Positions 23,568 to 38,700 of a stretch of 64,000 nucleotides of DNA are shown in pieces. Where the stretch lies: contig NW_025062479.1 of assembly GCF_000002995.4 (NCBI RefSeq), forward strand, positions 15,186,721-15,250,720. Direction: 5' to 3'. The stretch's first letter is position 1; each line of letters starts with the position of its first letter. The DNA comes from Brugia malayi. Lineage: Eukaryota > Nematoda > Chromadorea > Rhabditida > Onchocercidae. The translations under genes and the position numbers were made by a program. The notes below the pieces were generated by a model, which worked only from the letters and a program-made list of their open reading frames with translations, was not told the DNA's origin and did no database searches.

Positions 23568-26500
23568 AAAACGAATCAGTGCATTATAAAATTATACTTC
23601 TTATATTAAAAAGAAAAAAAGGTTTTCAAAAAATCCGTGCACATTTATTTACTTGGCTCAATTAAAAGATATGCATTTCAGTTTTCTTATATGAGCTTGA
23701 AATCTAATTATTCACCATTAAAAATAAACTGAGTATTCTAATAATACTAAAATAATTAATAGGAAAATTACTTAGAGACAATTAAATGTCCAACTAAGTT
23801 AAGATACACAAAGATAATACAAAAAAATTAACTCATTAACAAAAATAAACAAGAGCTAAATATACGATAATCACAGTAAGTATATAATAATCATGGTAAA
23901 GCATGCTATAGTCATAATAACACGATAATCATGACTAAACATATGATAATCATAACTAGGCATACGATAATCATGATCTCCAATATTTTCTAAATTACAA
24001 CCTTTTGAAGCTTTTCTACAAAGCAGTAATTGTGGTAAATTTTCATGGAAGCACAACTGCTGCAATTATTCAAATATTCAAAAAAAAAAAAAAAAAAAAA
24101 ACCATTGGAGTGTGATTTAATCTTTAGAATTAATGATTCGACGACCATTAAACAAATTGTAGATAATAGGAAATGAAATTTTGCATGATTATCCCCTTTG
24201 CTAGAAATAATGTACACTTAATTATCAATCAACTTTTTGTGGATAGCAATAATATATTTTAAAAGTTGTAAAGTGACGAATATTCTTTTAATTTCGACAT
24301 TTAGCATACCGATGATATCATTTTGAACTATTCATAGAATTTCAGCATTTCAAGGAGAAATTGATGAAGATGATCAAAGCAAGGTCGACAACAATGAATA
24401 GGATAGAAGAAAATGAAATGGGAGAAGTACCAATGAGAATAGAAGAATGAATCTTCCTATTAGAGATAGACCAGTTTAAAAGATGGAAGTGGTATTCTCA
24501 GCTGATTAGTAAATGATAAAACAAGATTATTCCAATAAGTGATAAAATAGATTGCTAGTAAAGATATAAGAACGAGATTTTGTAGACATAGCAAGAAAGT
24601 TAAAGTTACTTATAAGTAGCAATGTCAACAAGGGTGAAAAATGATCAACAGAGTTAAATCATTATCAACAAAGGCAAAAAAAAATATTTGACTTTATTTT
24701 TTATTAATTTATAATAACAGTTTGCGATAATTCTTTCTTTTATTAATCATGTAAATAGATATCTTTGTTAGTAACTTTGGAGTATGCGAATTTGCTGCAT
24801 AACAGTGTATGTGTGATATGTGAATTAAAATCATTTTCTCATTCTGAATCGCATTTTAAATTCAGCAATACTAAGCACTTCATTCTCGATCACAATTTTA
24901 AATTCGTTTTTTTTTCTTTTTAAGTTGCAGCTTTGAGTTTAACAATACTGAGAATCCACTTGTTCTTAATCATAACTTTAGAAGAATCGACCACAGGAAA
25001 GGAAGAATAGGATGAGTGATTTCAATGATTAAATTAACAAAATTAGCTTACTTTCCTAAATGAATCTTCAAACCGTCGAAGTTTTAAACACTGCGTAAGA
25101 CGTTTTTCGTGTTTCATCCAGAATGTATCGAAACTTCGTTCTGTTTCTTCCAATTGTATAAGCATTCTTTCAATTGCTGTTACATTATGAAGCCTATAAA
25201 AAAAAGGACAATAAGCAAAAGAATAAAATTCATGTAAATAAATTTAAACAATTACAAGTGCAGCAAAATTACCAGAAGTATCAATTATGTTATTATCAAT
25301 ACTATCAATTATCAAATTATCAGTTATACTAAAAGATAAATCAAAATGTAAATAGTTGGAATGATATAACAAAACAGACATCTCATTAAAACAGACTTTA
25401 TTTCCTAACAAATGTTAAGCAAAACGCTTGAAATTATATATATGCATACATACATACATGTGTTTGTATACATATCTTTGTCTATATGTATATGTATGTC
25501 TGTGTGTGTATATTCATTATTTTATTAATTTGAATACAAATGAATTAATTTCCTTTTACGTTACGGACTCAACAATAGCAACAAATTTTTTTCTCGAGAA
25601 CGAATTTTCTGTATGTAGCTGTGTCTGTGCATGTGTGTGCACATATATGTATGTATGTATGCATGTGTCCATGTGTATTGTGTGTATTCACTATTTTATT
25701 AACTTGAATATAAATGAACTAAATCGTTTCAGTGTTACGGCTGAGAGCAAATTTTATGTCTCTTTGTGTGCGTGTGTGTGTGTCCGTATATATGCGTATG
25801 TATGTATGTATGTTTATTTATTATTTTATTAATTTGAATATAAGTGAATTAATTTACTTTAATTAATTCATTTCAAAATAGTGCGCCATATTTTAACAAT
25901 CCAATAGAAAAAAAGATCAGACATTTCATGCCCAATACTTTAATTAATTCATAAAAAAAAGAAAGAAATGAATTTCAGATATTAAAATTTATCAATTTTT
26001 AGCTAAATCAAAAACTTAATGTAATATTTTCTTATAATAACTTCTTTTAAAAAAATTGAAATAATAAAAGTAAAACTATTAGTAAAAATTTGAATAAGTT
26101 AAAAATTCAGAAAAAAGGAAATGTTCAAACGTTAAACTTAGTATTACTATTGTTCAGAATTACTTTAAAAGAAAGCACTAGCTAACATAACGGTATTCAG
26201 GAAATAAACCTGGTTGGACTAAGTTGCTCATGTTCCGGCTTAACATCCATTTGTCTGACATGTCGTAATAATGATAATCCTTTTCGTATAGATATTCGAA
26301 AGTCTTCCTATTAAAAAAATGAGCATTAAAATTAAATATACAGAATGGAGTTGTATTTTTATCCATATTTTTCCCATATGGATAACAGAAAATTTTCCTG
26401 AAAACTGTAAACACGAACAGGAAATAACCTTTATAGCATCACGTTCTGCAGTTTGTATCTCAAGAATTCGTGCTGTTGTCTCGACATCATTAGGAAGTTC

Positions 26501-29500
26501 TGTTTCTTTTAGGCAACGACCAAATTCGCTTAATGATTGAGCAATTACTGTTGCAGATGATTTCATCCGTTCGATATCCTGAAAAAGGAGGAAAAACTCG
26601 TATTAATTAGGTGAATTGGTGAAGAATGAATGAGATTATCTAGTCTTTATAATTTATTTTTGAAATTTAAATAATTTTTGGTTATAATTTAACATACTTC
26701 TAAGTAAAATAGTAAAATTTCTTAAATTTCTGATTATTTATTAAAATAATGTTAATTCGAGCCTTTTTCATTTTTACTTGAAAAAAAAATGGTACCTTAT
26801 TTGAATTACCTATTTGAAAAAGAATCTTATTTTAGAAAAGAAGTGGAATTACGAAAAGAAGGAATCTTACAGAACCCTAGTTGAGAAGAAAGGTGGAAAA
26901 GAACAGTTAAATACAGAAGGGAAGATTTCTTTCCGAAATTTAAAATTTATAGAAGAAAATGTGAAACTATTTTCAATAAAATTAATTACAAAATTTTAAA
27001 AATTAGTCGTTTTATTGAATATATGAGTAAAAATTATATAAGTTACAAAATACTGTATAAAATTAGTTAATTAATTAATTACTGATATTTGACAAAACTA
27101 GATCGCATCATTATGCTGAGTAGATTTAAATTGTAAAAGGAGAAAAACTGCATCACTAAACCTTACCAATTGATAAACTAATTTGGAAGAATTAATAGTT
27201 TGCATTGATGAAAATTATTTGCTCAGTAATAATTTCCTGCCCCGTATTCAATGTACAACATTAAATGACCGGCAAATCTTGATGGCGCTTTGAAGTAATA
27301 AAATTTGGCAAAAGGAAAAGGAAGGAGGAGAATAATTATATGCATATATGTATATATGGTGTAAAAAATTAGTCTTTAAAAAAAAGTGAACGAAATGTGA
27401 ACGTCTCGAAAATAATGGGACCCATTTTTATTATTACTATTACTATTGGCAACAAATAATAATATTAATAATAACAATGATAATAATAATAGTGGCAATA
27501 AAAAAAAGAAAATAACAGGTTACCATACGATGTTGGACCCATTCTAAATGATTATATTTTAGTACGCCACCGACATCCATTGTCAAACAATCTGGCCCAA
27601 TATAGCGGCGGAGTTCAAGTGAACTCTGACAAATCACCACCTAAAATAATTTGAGAAATATGCGCACAATAACATTTAAGATGAATTATGATAAATGAAT
27701 AAGAATTATAGCAGTTACTCAATGTAGTATTTGATAACTTAGGAAAAGGAGAAAAAAAAGAGACGAATAATTAGTAGATTAATTAAATTTTTTCTTTGAA
27801 TAATTTACATTATTTCATTCTATAATAAAATCAGCAAATATCTTTGGCTCTAATTCATTTATTAATACTTCATCACCAAACACTTATTATCAAATAAAAA
27901 TAGCAGAAATGAGAAATGAAAACTTCATGTTATAAATAATAGACTGAAGAGAAAAAAAAAAAAATCTGACGATATCTAAATATCGAATTCAGAAAGTTAA
28001 TGAATAAGTAGAATGACAACAACAATATTAATAATATATTCAAATATTTGTAAGTCAGTTTTTTAAAACAACAAGGAAGCTAAGAAAATTACATTTATTA
28101 CATTCACAAATAACTCAGGTGTGATAAATTTTTTACCGAAGGAATTACTTCCGGTATCTCTGGTGTTTTGTTGAATTGGATAGGTTTTTTTCAGAATAAT
28201 AACGGATAAGATTTCCATTTTTTGTACTTCTCTAAAATTTCATTTAAAGCAATTACATGACGCCGATACAGTAGATTTCTTATCGTTTTACCGTATAACA
28301 GTCTATTCTTCTGCACTGTATAGCTTACAGTATCACTACGTATTCATACGGTATGTTTTTATACGTTCTCACATCACTCTTATAAATGCTTTGATGAAAA
28401 TACACAACGATTTCTTGATTTAAAAATTAAATTATAAAAAATGTTAATTTGTAAAAAAAAAAGTTGAAAAAAAAAAGACAAAAAGGCATTTGTTCATTTT
28501 ACTCTTTTTTTCTTGCAACAATTCAATGCTCTAAAAATTATGACTAAAAGCAAATACATGAAAAGATATTAGAATCGTTTCCGATTTCCGATTCACTCAT
28601 CATTTCCGGTTTCGATTTAATCAAAAAAGAAATTTTTTTTCCTCACTAAAATTGGATTCATTTCATCTTCTTAACACCTCTTATACGTTTCATCATTTCT
28701 TAGTTTTTTATTTTTTCAAACGGAAAAGAAAAAATAAATAAATAAAAAATCAAAGAAATGAAACGGAGAAAAAGAACTAAAAATACCTTCCACTTTTCTG
28801 TTTCCACTCTCTTTTACTCCTTTTTATTTCTTCCTCTGTTTTTCAATTATTCGGCAATTTGTAGTTATTGAGAGGTTAAAGAGAGGGGAAATGTTGATAA
28901 ACAGCGGATGAATGAGCGGGTAGGCGAGAAAGGGCAAGAAATGGCAAAAAAAGACACGACAAAACAAAAGCAGGTTTGAAAAGAATGAAAAAAAGCTTTC
29001 GAGCAAATGCAAATTGCTATGAGTTGAAATGAAATGCAAAAGACGTTGGAAGAATGGAAGTGAATTGTTGTTAAATATCAGAAAATTTTCAATTCTTAAC
29101 ATTTTTTAAATGTTTAATGAATAAATGGAAAAATTTATAATGAAAATGAAAAAATTTAGGAATGATTTTTTAAATATTTGATAACTGAAACATTTCGCTG
29201 AAAAAAAATTCTAATAGATACTGAAGTTATCTTCCAACAATTTATTCATTTATAATTGCAAATTTAATATAATCTCTTAAAAGTGAAAATAAATCGAAAA
29301 TTTCTAACTTCACAGCAATTTAGAAATTCTTCGATAAAAATAATAAATTATTTATAGCATAATTATTTTCAATTTATCAGCACTGAATAATGTTTAAATA
29401 TTAAATTGAATTATCGATAACTTTTAAATTTTATTTATTAATTACTAGCAATGATAAAATGATTGAATTAAGAGTTAATCATTTCAACTTTTTTTTTTTT

Positions 29501-32500
29501 TTGTTTTTTTCGGAATAAATTGCCCAATGACAAAAAAGAAGGAAAGGGAAGAAAAAAAAGTTTAACTTAACTTTTAATTGATATAAAAAAGCTAAAAAAA
29601 ATTATTATATTTTAAAACACAAATATTGAGGAATTCTTTTTTTATTTTCCTTTTTTTTTAATTGAAAACTGACAATATATTGGAATGTTAGAAAACAAAA
29701 TGTATCAAACTATCATTAAAATCTTATGTAAATCTTCACCTTTTCCCTAATTAATATCGTAGTAACATGTTTGTTTAAATTTTTCACTCTATATTATACA
29801 TTATGATAGTAATACCATAGCCTAAGTTTTGCAGTATTATTTAATTCAATAGTTATTTACCTAAATGCGTTACTAGATTGCTTGAATGTCTAGATAATCA
29901 ATATTTGCACACCTGTAAATGCATGTAATTTTAAATTCATGTAATAAATTCATATAAAACAATGACTGAGGACGAATAAAAATCATTAAATATTATATAT
30001 TATTTAAAAAAGCTGTATGCCATGGTGAATCCATGTTACATTATAATAAAATGAATCGAAGAAAGCCTGTTTCAAATAAATTTAAAGGCGAATAATTACA
30101 TCAACGATAATAATAATTATAATTGACAGTAAAGATAATAATCGGAAGAAAATATTGATGAAATGATTAAAAATACTGCTGAAATATTTTTCTAATATAA
30201 TATTACTCCAATAAAACTTTAAATTTTGTTTACTTATTTCATTTCTTGAGATTCTAATTAATATTTTTAGGCATATTTATTAAACTATTCGCACATTGCA
30301 GAACTAAAATTGAATATTCATAATTAGAAATTTTAAAAATTTTGCTTAATTATGTTAATTATTATTTAATAATGTTATTGACTATGTTAATAATTGTAAT
30401 TGGCTGGACTAAATGATAAAACATTGATCGTATAATTACTATTTCTAGCATATTTCATTGCAAAAACTAATTTAAAATATATTAGTATACAATGGAATGG
30501 TGATTTGCGAGAAGAAATGATAACAAGCTAATATCAAATATAATAATCAGAGAAAGATTAAATAGAGTTCTACAAAAAAAATGAAAAAAAAATCCAAATA
30601 ACTTCACTGAATTAACAATAAAGAAGTTAAATGGTATAATTTGATAACCAGTACTCTTTTTTTCATTAACAGTTATTTTAATTGTACAGTAAGAAGTACA
30701 GCATACTTTTTAATTTTAATATAGAAATGTAACTGTATTAGGTAATCTGAAAAAATAAAATAATTCTATTATTTGATATTAAAGATGAAATAAAATTTGC
30801 ATACCTTAAATTTATAATTTTCAGTGATTCCACGGTATCCCACTTCGAGTGCACGCTGCAATACACTTTCCGGTTTTAATATAAGTACAATCCGAACCGG
30901 TCTTGGAAATGAATTCTGTAATACAAGCAATGCATGAGAAAAATTGCTACATACACCACTATTTAACTTTACTTCTTTTTTTTTTCTTTCTATATAATTT
31001 GTCATTTCAAATATTTTCAAAGAAAATATTCAGTCTTTATTTTTTTTTTTTCTTCAATTAATCATTTGAAAATAAGTATAGGGAAGAAGGGAAACTAATA
31101 AAATTTAAGTTTTTGGAAATGTTTAGTGGAAAAAACAAACAAACAAAAGTATTTATTTGTATTAATTTTAAAAGCAAAATGATACTGTGTTGTTTAACAA
31201 TGAATTAAATTTAATGAATAAATTATTCGTTTAATTAAATTTCGCGTTAAAATTTCCAAAAAAGGAAATTTTAATACGATTATGTATATATAAAATAATT
31301 CTTTTCCTTACATAAAAAATAATTATTTATATTAATAGAAAATTGTTATGTTGTCATAAAAGTGACATTGAAATTTTACTAAATTCAGAAAGAAATTAAG
31401 GACAACAAAAAGAAACTCTTATCACTCAATGACGCAACTCCATTGTAAATATTTCAGTTATTATCACATTATTTTCTTCAAAAAGAAAAAAACAAACAAA
31501 TAAATAAACAATGAATTTTTTAAAATGAAGGGAATAAGATATCATTTTCATTTTAACCGAAAAAAAAGCAAAAAAAAAAGCGAAACAAAGCAAAATATCT
31601 AAATTCTTTCTAAATCATAAATTTTTGATAGTATTATGTGAAATTACAAAAAAATTCGATTTCGAAATGAAAAAAATAAAAAGAAATACATACAATTGTT
31701 AAAAGCTTTTCTAATTTTTTGTTAATTAATACATTAATTATTTTGGTTTTAAAATTATTCGTATTAATTTTAAAAATAAGATTGCAGATTTTTCTTTTTC
31801 TAGTTTGTTTAAGATTACTTCAAAAAATTATTATTATTATTCATAAACTTTCTTCAAAATAGTTTTCTGTGTTATTATTATTATTATTAAAAACCTTCTT
31901 TTTTTGCATCATTATTAAAAATCCTTGAATGCAAAATTAAAATCTAGGTGTAAGGAAAAAAAGAAAAAACGAGAGGATTGTTCGATTTCCAGAACATAAT
32001 TTTAAAAATTGTCAACAATAATCAACATCCGACTTTTTTCCGTTTTTGCAGTTTTTTTTCCGCCTTTTTTTAATGACAACAATGATAGGATGAAAATATT
32101 AAGAATAATGCAAAGCAATAAGATGGATGGCAATTTGATTTGTTGAAAATGACAAAAGGTTTATGATTGCATGAAAATGAAATGAAGTAAATAGGTAAGA
32201 GATAAGGTAGGACAAAAGCATATAGAATGCATTATGTTATGGCAAAAATGTTTTTAATGCAATCATTTTTTTAAATTACATTTTCAACTTTAATATTAAT
32301 AATTTCAATTGTGCATTTTTTTTTAAATTTTATTTTTGATTGAATATGTTATTTCGGTCCAGTAATAATTATATTAATAAAAGCTTTAATTTTCAGTGAA
32401 GGTATTTTTCATTGTTTTAGTGAATATTTTTCATTGTTTTAGTGGAAGAAATTTTTGCTATTTGGTATAATGGAAATAAAATAGATTTTTGAAAAATAAA

Positions 32501-32751
32501 TTTAGAATTATAATTGCTGTGGATTTATTTTTTATTTCACTTCGAGAGAAAAAAGATGAGCCAAATATTGATAAAATTTGAATTAAAATTGAAATGAAGC
32601 AAAATTAAAAGTAGTTAAATCATCAACCACTATGTATTTTAAATTAAAAGTCAAACAACAAAAAAAAACGAAAAATATTTGATTAATAATAAATATGAAA
32701 TTTTGAAGGATTTAATCAAAATTATTTATTGCTATATAATAGTGAAGCAAA

Positions 32752-32786
<35 letters not shown>

Positions 32787-35700
32787 GAGAATAGAAAAGG
32801 CAAGGGCAAAGTCGGTATGTAAAATAATTATAAAAAAAAAAAGATAACGATACTTTAAGAAGTACTTAAAATAATGTTTTCTAATAATAGCAATAATTAT
32901 GGTGATAATAATGGTGACAATAAAAATGATAATGATACTAATAATAATGATACTAAACAATCCATCAAAAAATATGAATTAGAAATTACGGTGAATTTAA
33001 ATTCGCCATTTCTCTTCTTTTATTTTTTCTTCCTAAACTGGAATAATTTTGAACTATCAGCAATTGCTGCATCAAAATATTTTCTTCTTTTCAACTAATC
33101 ATTCTTTTAAATTAATTTTTTTTTACTTCTTTCTTTGTTAAAATATCAATTCTTTCGTGTTTTTAAACCAGAAAAAAGAAAAATCGGTTATATTAATGAT
33201 AAATGACATGCCTGACGGCTTATCTGTGCTAATTTTATGCTTGAAATAAATTTTTAATTTCAATAATTCGAAAAAAAAGTGTTCGTCAAATAGTTTAAGT
33301 TTAAATTATCCTTTTTTTATTTCCTAGGAAAAGTAATAGAAAAGATGATTTTTTGAGCAAAATTTCTTAAAATTTCCAAAAATAATTTGAAAAATATTTT
33401 ACTAATTGATTTTTCTTCATTTTTGCTCATTTTTAGTAATGTTTTTTGGTTATTTTAGTTCTTTTTCTTTGTTCACACTTATTTGCATTAATTTAACACT
33501 TAAATTTTGGTTATTTAAATTGAATTGAAAATTCGGATTGTTAGAATTTAAATGATATTAAAAATTTTCTAATAATAACTTGAAAATTTTGTTCGAAATT
33601 CTTATTGTTTCGGTTAGCGAACATTAATTGTATTGGACAATTGACGATTGATTGGTCATTTATTTGATTGTTCGATTTTTCACCAATCTTTCATTTTTTT
33701 TTTTTTTTTTTTCATAATAGATTGTTGTTTAAAAGTTTACTTAAAATTGACAACAAACTAATTAAATAATAAGTTTTACTGCACAAAGATTTAAAATCGC
33801 GAAAAATACAAATAGATGAGGCAAAAAGAAGTATGTGGAAATCAAATCAAAAAAAGAGAAAGGAAATTTAAAAAGAAAAAGAGAAATTTAAACAAATGTG
33901 AAAATTTTAATTGATATGTTTTATTAGAGGAAAAATTTATTAGAGGAAAAAACTGATTAAATAATCTAACTGTCTCTTTCTTACTTCAAAAAATTAAAAT
34001 TAGAACTAAATTTAAAAAAAGAAGAAAAAGAAAAGGACGAAAGGAAGAAAGGAAGGAAAGAAGTAAAAATGATTCTATTAGAATTTGTTTTCTTCCCTAT
34101 ATAATTATCGATAAGTAAAGCTTTTTAATTGCTTAAATAGTATTTAAGCTAATTAATAAAATAAAAGGATAAGGTCAATTTAAGATTTTTTATTGTGCTA
34201 CAAATTTTTTAATCATTATTTCTCATTTCACTTTTGGTATTAGATTTCCATTGATTGATGAAAAAAATTTACAATTTTTATTTCTTAGAAAATGTAAAAA
34301 ATTTTATTAGTTTGATTTTCATTTTTCATTTAATTATTTCTGCATAAAATTAAGATTTAATTCATTTCTGCATTAATTCATTTTGAATAACTTCCGAAGT
34401 TGAAATAAAAAAATTCATCAAATAAACTTTTCATTTTATATCAATGTGGGATAAAAATCTTTCCTTTTTTTTTCATTTTTCGCATAACAATAAAATGATC
34501 ATCTTTCCGTCTTAATTTCGATTAATTGAACTTTTTTTCAAATAATTATCGCATGTCATTATCCATTCTTACGTCTTTGTGTAAATTTACGTGATGGTAA
34601 GTAAGAACAATTGTACAAAGAAGTGATATTAAAATTTCGAACATTATATAAGCGTGTGAATGAATATAATGCAGAAATAATTATGCAAACAAATGGGATT
34701 TAAATTTTCTGAATTAACTAAGCGTGAAATAACATATAAATAAGTGAAATTTAAATTTACTTACCGTTAGATAAGAAAGTAATAGACGTACGGATGACCA
34801 CTTATCCATACGTCTATCAATAACAATTACATAACTTTTCTGCTCTTCTTCAAGTCTGAAATTATCATTCAACCATTTCAAGTGCTATTATTAATTTCGA
34901 CTATTTCATTTTAAATTAGTTGACATCCTGCAAACATTCGGTTACTGTTGATTTAAATAAAATAGAAGAGATAATCGAAAGAGCTAAAAATGATGCAAAA
35001 ATGAGATGGAGGTTAAAAATTACTGAATTTAACTTTTCATTAAATTTGAAATGTTTACGGTGGTATTTGAAGAAGATAGGAAATGAGAAGATCAAGTTCC
35101 ACTTCGGCTAATTGAGATCTACTGTCCGGAAATATAAGCACCGGATTACCATCTTTTGTACGAGCACCTAAAAAGAAAGAAAATGGAATAAATTTAATTG
35201 CAATTTTTTTTTAGCAAAACAAATACTAATTTATTCTTTTTGCTTCTTATTTTTTTATTAAACAAATATCCTTTTATTAAGCAAAAATTAAAAGAATAAA
35301 GAAATGATTAAATTTTAAAAGTAATTTTTCCACAAAGAAGGAGCAGCTTTCGTATTGCCAAAATAAATTGGATATTATAAACTAAATCAGTTGTAAATTT
35401 ATATTAGCTGAAAATTTTTAGAAATAAATTTTCCCAAAAAGAAAATTTGTGTCAATGCGGAAAAAAGGACGGAAAAATAACATAAATATTTTGAAATAAA
35501 ATGACAAAAAAAAGTATTATATATTATTTGGAAATTTTTCAGTAAGCAAAAAAGAAAAACTCATTTAAAAAAAATTTTTTTGGGAATTAATTTTTTAAAA
35601 AGGATTTGCTGTTCTATGTTATAAAATTTATTTTTAATGATGAATAAAGGAATTTTTCAATTAAAATAAAATTAAAAAAATTGGATAAAGTTTTTTCGTT

Positions 35701-38700
35701 TTTCAATTAATATAATTAAAATGAATGAAAAAAATTTTCATCAAATTACCATTAGAAAAGGGTGTAATTTTGTGAATGATATTTCGAATGATAAGCCAAA
35801 TTATCACACATGTATCAATGAGGAGAAATAGTAATCCAATCAACATCACATAACAAACAATTAATTAATATTTTTTAATCAACCCGGTAAGAATTTGCCG
35901 CGTTAACTGCTAACACTCATCAAAGTGGTTAAACGAAGTTTGAAAAAATGTATGATATGTTCACATATAAATAAATAACAAACTGAAATGCTCAATTATA
36001 GTGGGAAAATATGAAATATGGCTGTTTTTAAAACGAAAGAGTTTGATGCTTAAATTTGTCTTATTAAACATTCATTAACTTATTAATATTGTCATGGCTT
36101 CAATCAAGAATGTCGTAGACTTACATTTGTTTGTTCCAAATTGTAAAATTATTTCTTTGTTCAAATAAAACAGTGGTTTCAAGAACAAATAATCAAGAGC
36201 GAGAAGAATTTTATGGAAGAAAGAAGAAAGTGAGAACAAAAATCGACTGGAAATTTTCTTCTTTAAAAAAAAAAAAATTATACAAAGAGAAGTAAAAACA
36301 TATAGTAAATAAAACGATTACAAGGAAACAAATTAAAAGAATTTCCAGTAAAAACAAAAAATTTCCAAAAATTTGAAATAATAAAAAGAAGCAGCAAAGG
36401 AGATGGTAATTGCTTGAATAAAGAAAAATGAAGTAAGTATTAAGCAACAAATTAATAAATCATGCAAATAATGATAATAATATCTTTGTTTAAGTCATTC
36501 TTGTTTTATTCTACCTGATGCTAATCTTTCACTAATTTTAGTTTTTGTTTTCGTATATTTCATTATTGGTACTACTATTGCTATATTATAATAACTAAAT
36601 TTTAATGTCCAAGTCGTATTCAACACAACATTTTAATTTAGAATTGCAAAAATTTGATTATATAAAATTATAATATTACTTACAATGCCTTTTTTTGTAA
36701 CCTTACTGATAAAATTTACAAGAAAAGGTAATGATTTTTCATTACAAGAGTATATTGTTTGAACAAAAAAATATACTTGGTTAAAATGTACGCTTGCTTT
36801 AACGTATTTTGATAAATCAATAAATATAATCAGCTGAAATTGCAAATTTAAATACACCCTATGGACATTGTGTTCATATATACATTAAATTCAATTCAAC
36901 GCATACGTCATGCAGATTAAATTGGATTCAACGTGCATGTCATATACATTCTTAAAAATTTTAATTTGTATATAAATTCGCAAAAGTTTCAGCAATGAAT
37001 AAATAACAGAAATTATGAGATACATGCATAATAGAAATAGAGAAGTGATTTAGTTCAATAAATTTCTATATATTATTTAAATATTCAAATCGCGCAATAA
37101 ACCATTCCTATTCATTTCATCATTCACTCACTTTTCAAAAATTTAGAAAAAAAAAGAAATAATTACTATGAATATCACTTTATTTACATAAATTATACAC
37201 CAATTTTATTTTCATTTCTTTCCTCAATCGATATATTGATTATCTCAGTAAGATTAAATGGAAAGGATGAGTCATAATTATTTTATTTATCTGTGAAAAA
37301 AATATGTACAGCAATATTAGTTAATTAATATCTATTCTTATAAGTCCATTGACTACTTGTAAATTATAGTGAAATATCAGTGTATATAACAATTTTATTC
37401 AAAAATTTCATCAAATTCCTGGTAAATTTTTTTAAAAATAAATTTAAAAAATTAAGTGGACTACAGAAAATTAAATGAAATCATTCATTTTCAAAGAGTA
37501 GTATTTAAAGGTCGTTTCGTAATTTTTAAATGGAAGTATATTCCTTGTTAGAATTTATTCCTAATGTAAATTAATATTTGCTATGCAAGTATTAATTTAT
37601 AATCACTTATAAGGAGCGTTGAAATAAAATTTCGAAAATTAATAAACATCTTACAAATGGTATTACTATGGAAAGGAAAAAAAGATCAAAAATTATTTGA
37701 ATTTCATCTTCGTTCTATTCTACACCCGATTTCTATCTTTGAGCAGAAATAAAAGCGAAAGGAAAATTGATTATAAATAGCATTAAATTATTACCATTAA
37801 AGGATACAAAAAATATTGGAAAAGGTTCAAAAATAGTTTTGAAAAATTATCAATTTAAAAAAGACAAAGTAGATAGCACTTTTGTTAATTTAAAAATGCA
37901 AAATACACAGCACTTTTAGCATAATTTTAAGCATGATTAATTCAGTATAAATTATTCGTTAGAAAATAAGCCATTTTTTAAATATAAACCCAGCGTACTG
38001 AAACAAAATCGTTACAGTAAGCAGAATATAAGCTGAATTTCTGATGGGACGCGTCAACATACTGTATAGGACACGGTAATATGGTGATATTTGCTGCAAT
38101 CATTTTTTTTTTAATTACAAATTCGAATTTTTTATCGAAATGAGATTAGAAGAATCGAATAAATGTAAATTGAACTAATACATATTATTGTGATTTGAAA
38201 AATAAAGAAAAACGAATTGAAATTGTAGAGGGAAAAGATAAAGAAATGAGTGGAACGTTATCTATTTGCATAGTGCCAGATGTTCAATCATCAAAATTCT
38301 CTTCAAATTTAAATTGTTCCTATTTTCCACCCCTCCCTCGTTATAGACGCTCTGTATATTTAGTTGAAGTATTTATTATTAATGAAAATAATAATAATAA
38401 TAGTAATAGTGCTGACACATAAGGTAAAATTTTTAAATTACTAAATCAAAATATCATATAACATTATTTTCTAATTCACGTTAAATTTTATAATTTCTTT
38501 TTTTTTTTTTTTTTTTGGAAAAAAAATTAAGTGATAAAAAAACACTCATTTTTCACAATTAATGAATATATTTATTTAGATGGAAAAAATAATAGAATTA
38601 AATGGGTGAGCAGCAGATGGATGAAATTAAATAACTTAATTGTTAAGCTTAAAAGAACGATAAAATGTTCTTAGTTGAATGAAAATAAAAACAACTTTCG

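Larger units (their letters stand above)
22257..25051 (-). other. GEF intron (2.8 kb) with repeats
   Basis: Begins with an AAT-type imperfect microsatellite (22260-22300), then a 28-base A run (23537-23564), a ~21-bp tandem repeat (23861-23980) and another A run (about 24080-24101). No coding signal. Confidence 0.7.

Noticed and set aside
25428..25832. 134-codon plus-strand frame rich in Cys/Tyr/Val
   Set aside because: Produced by TATG/TGTG simple sequence of the composite repeat inside a GEF intron.
35881..35945. Possible rRNA-like fragment (GAGTGTTAGCAGTTAACGCGG on the minus strand)
   Set aside because: About 16 of 19 bases resemble a bacterial 16S segment, but the resemblance stops at once on both sides; too short to support.
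38195..38422. 75-codon plus-strand open frame
   Set aside because: Ends in an AAT microsatellite coding for Asn and lies in a GEF intron; likely chance.
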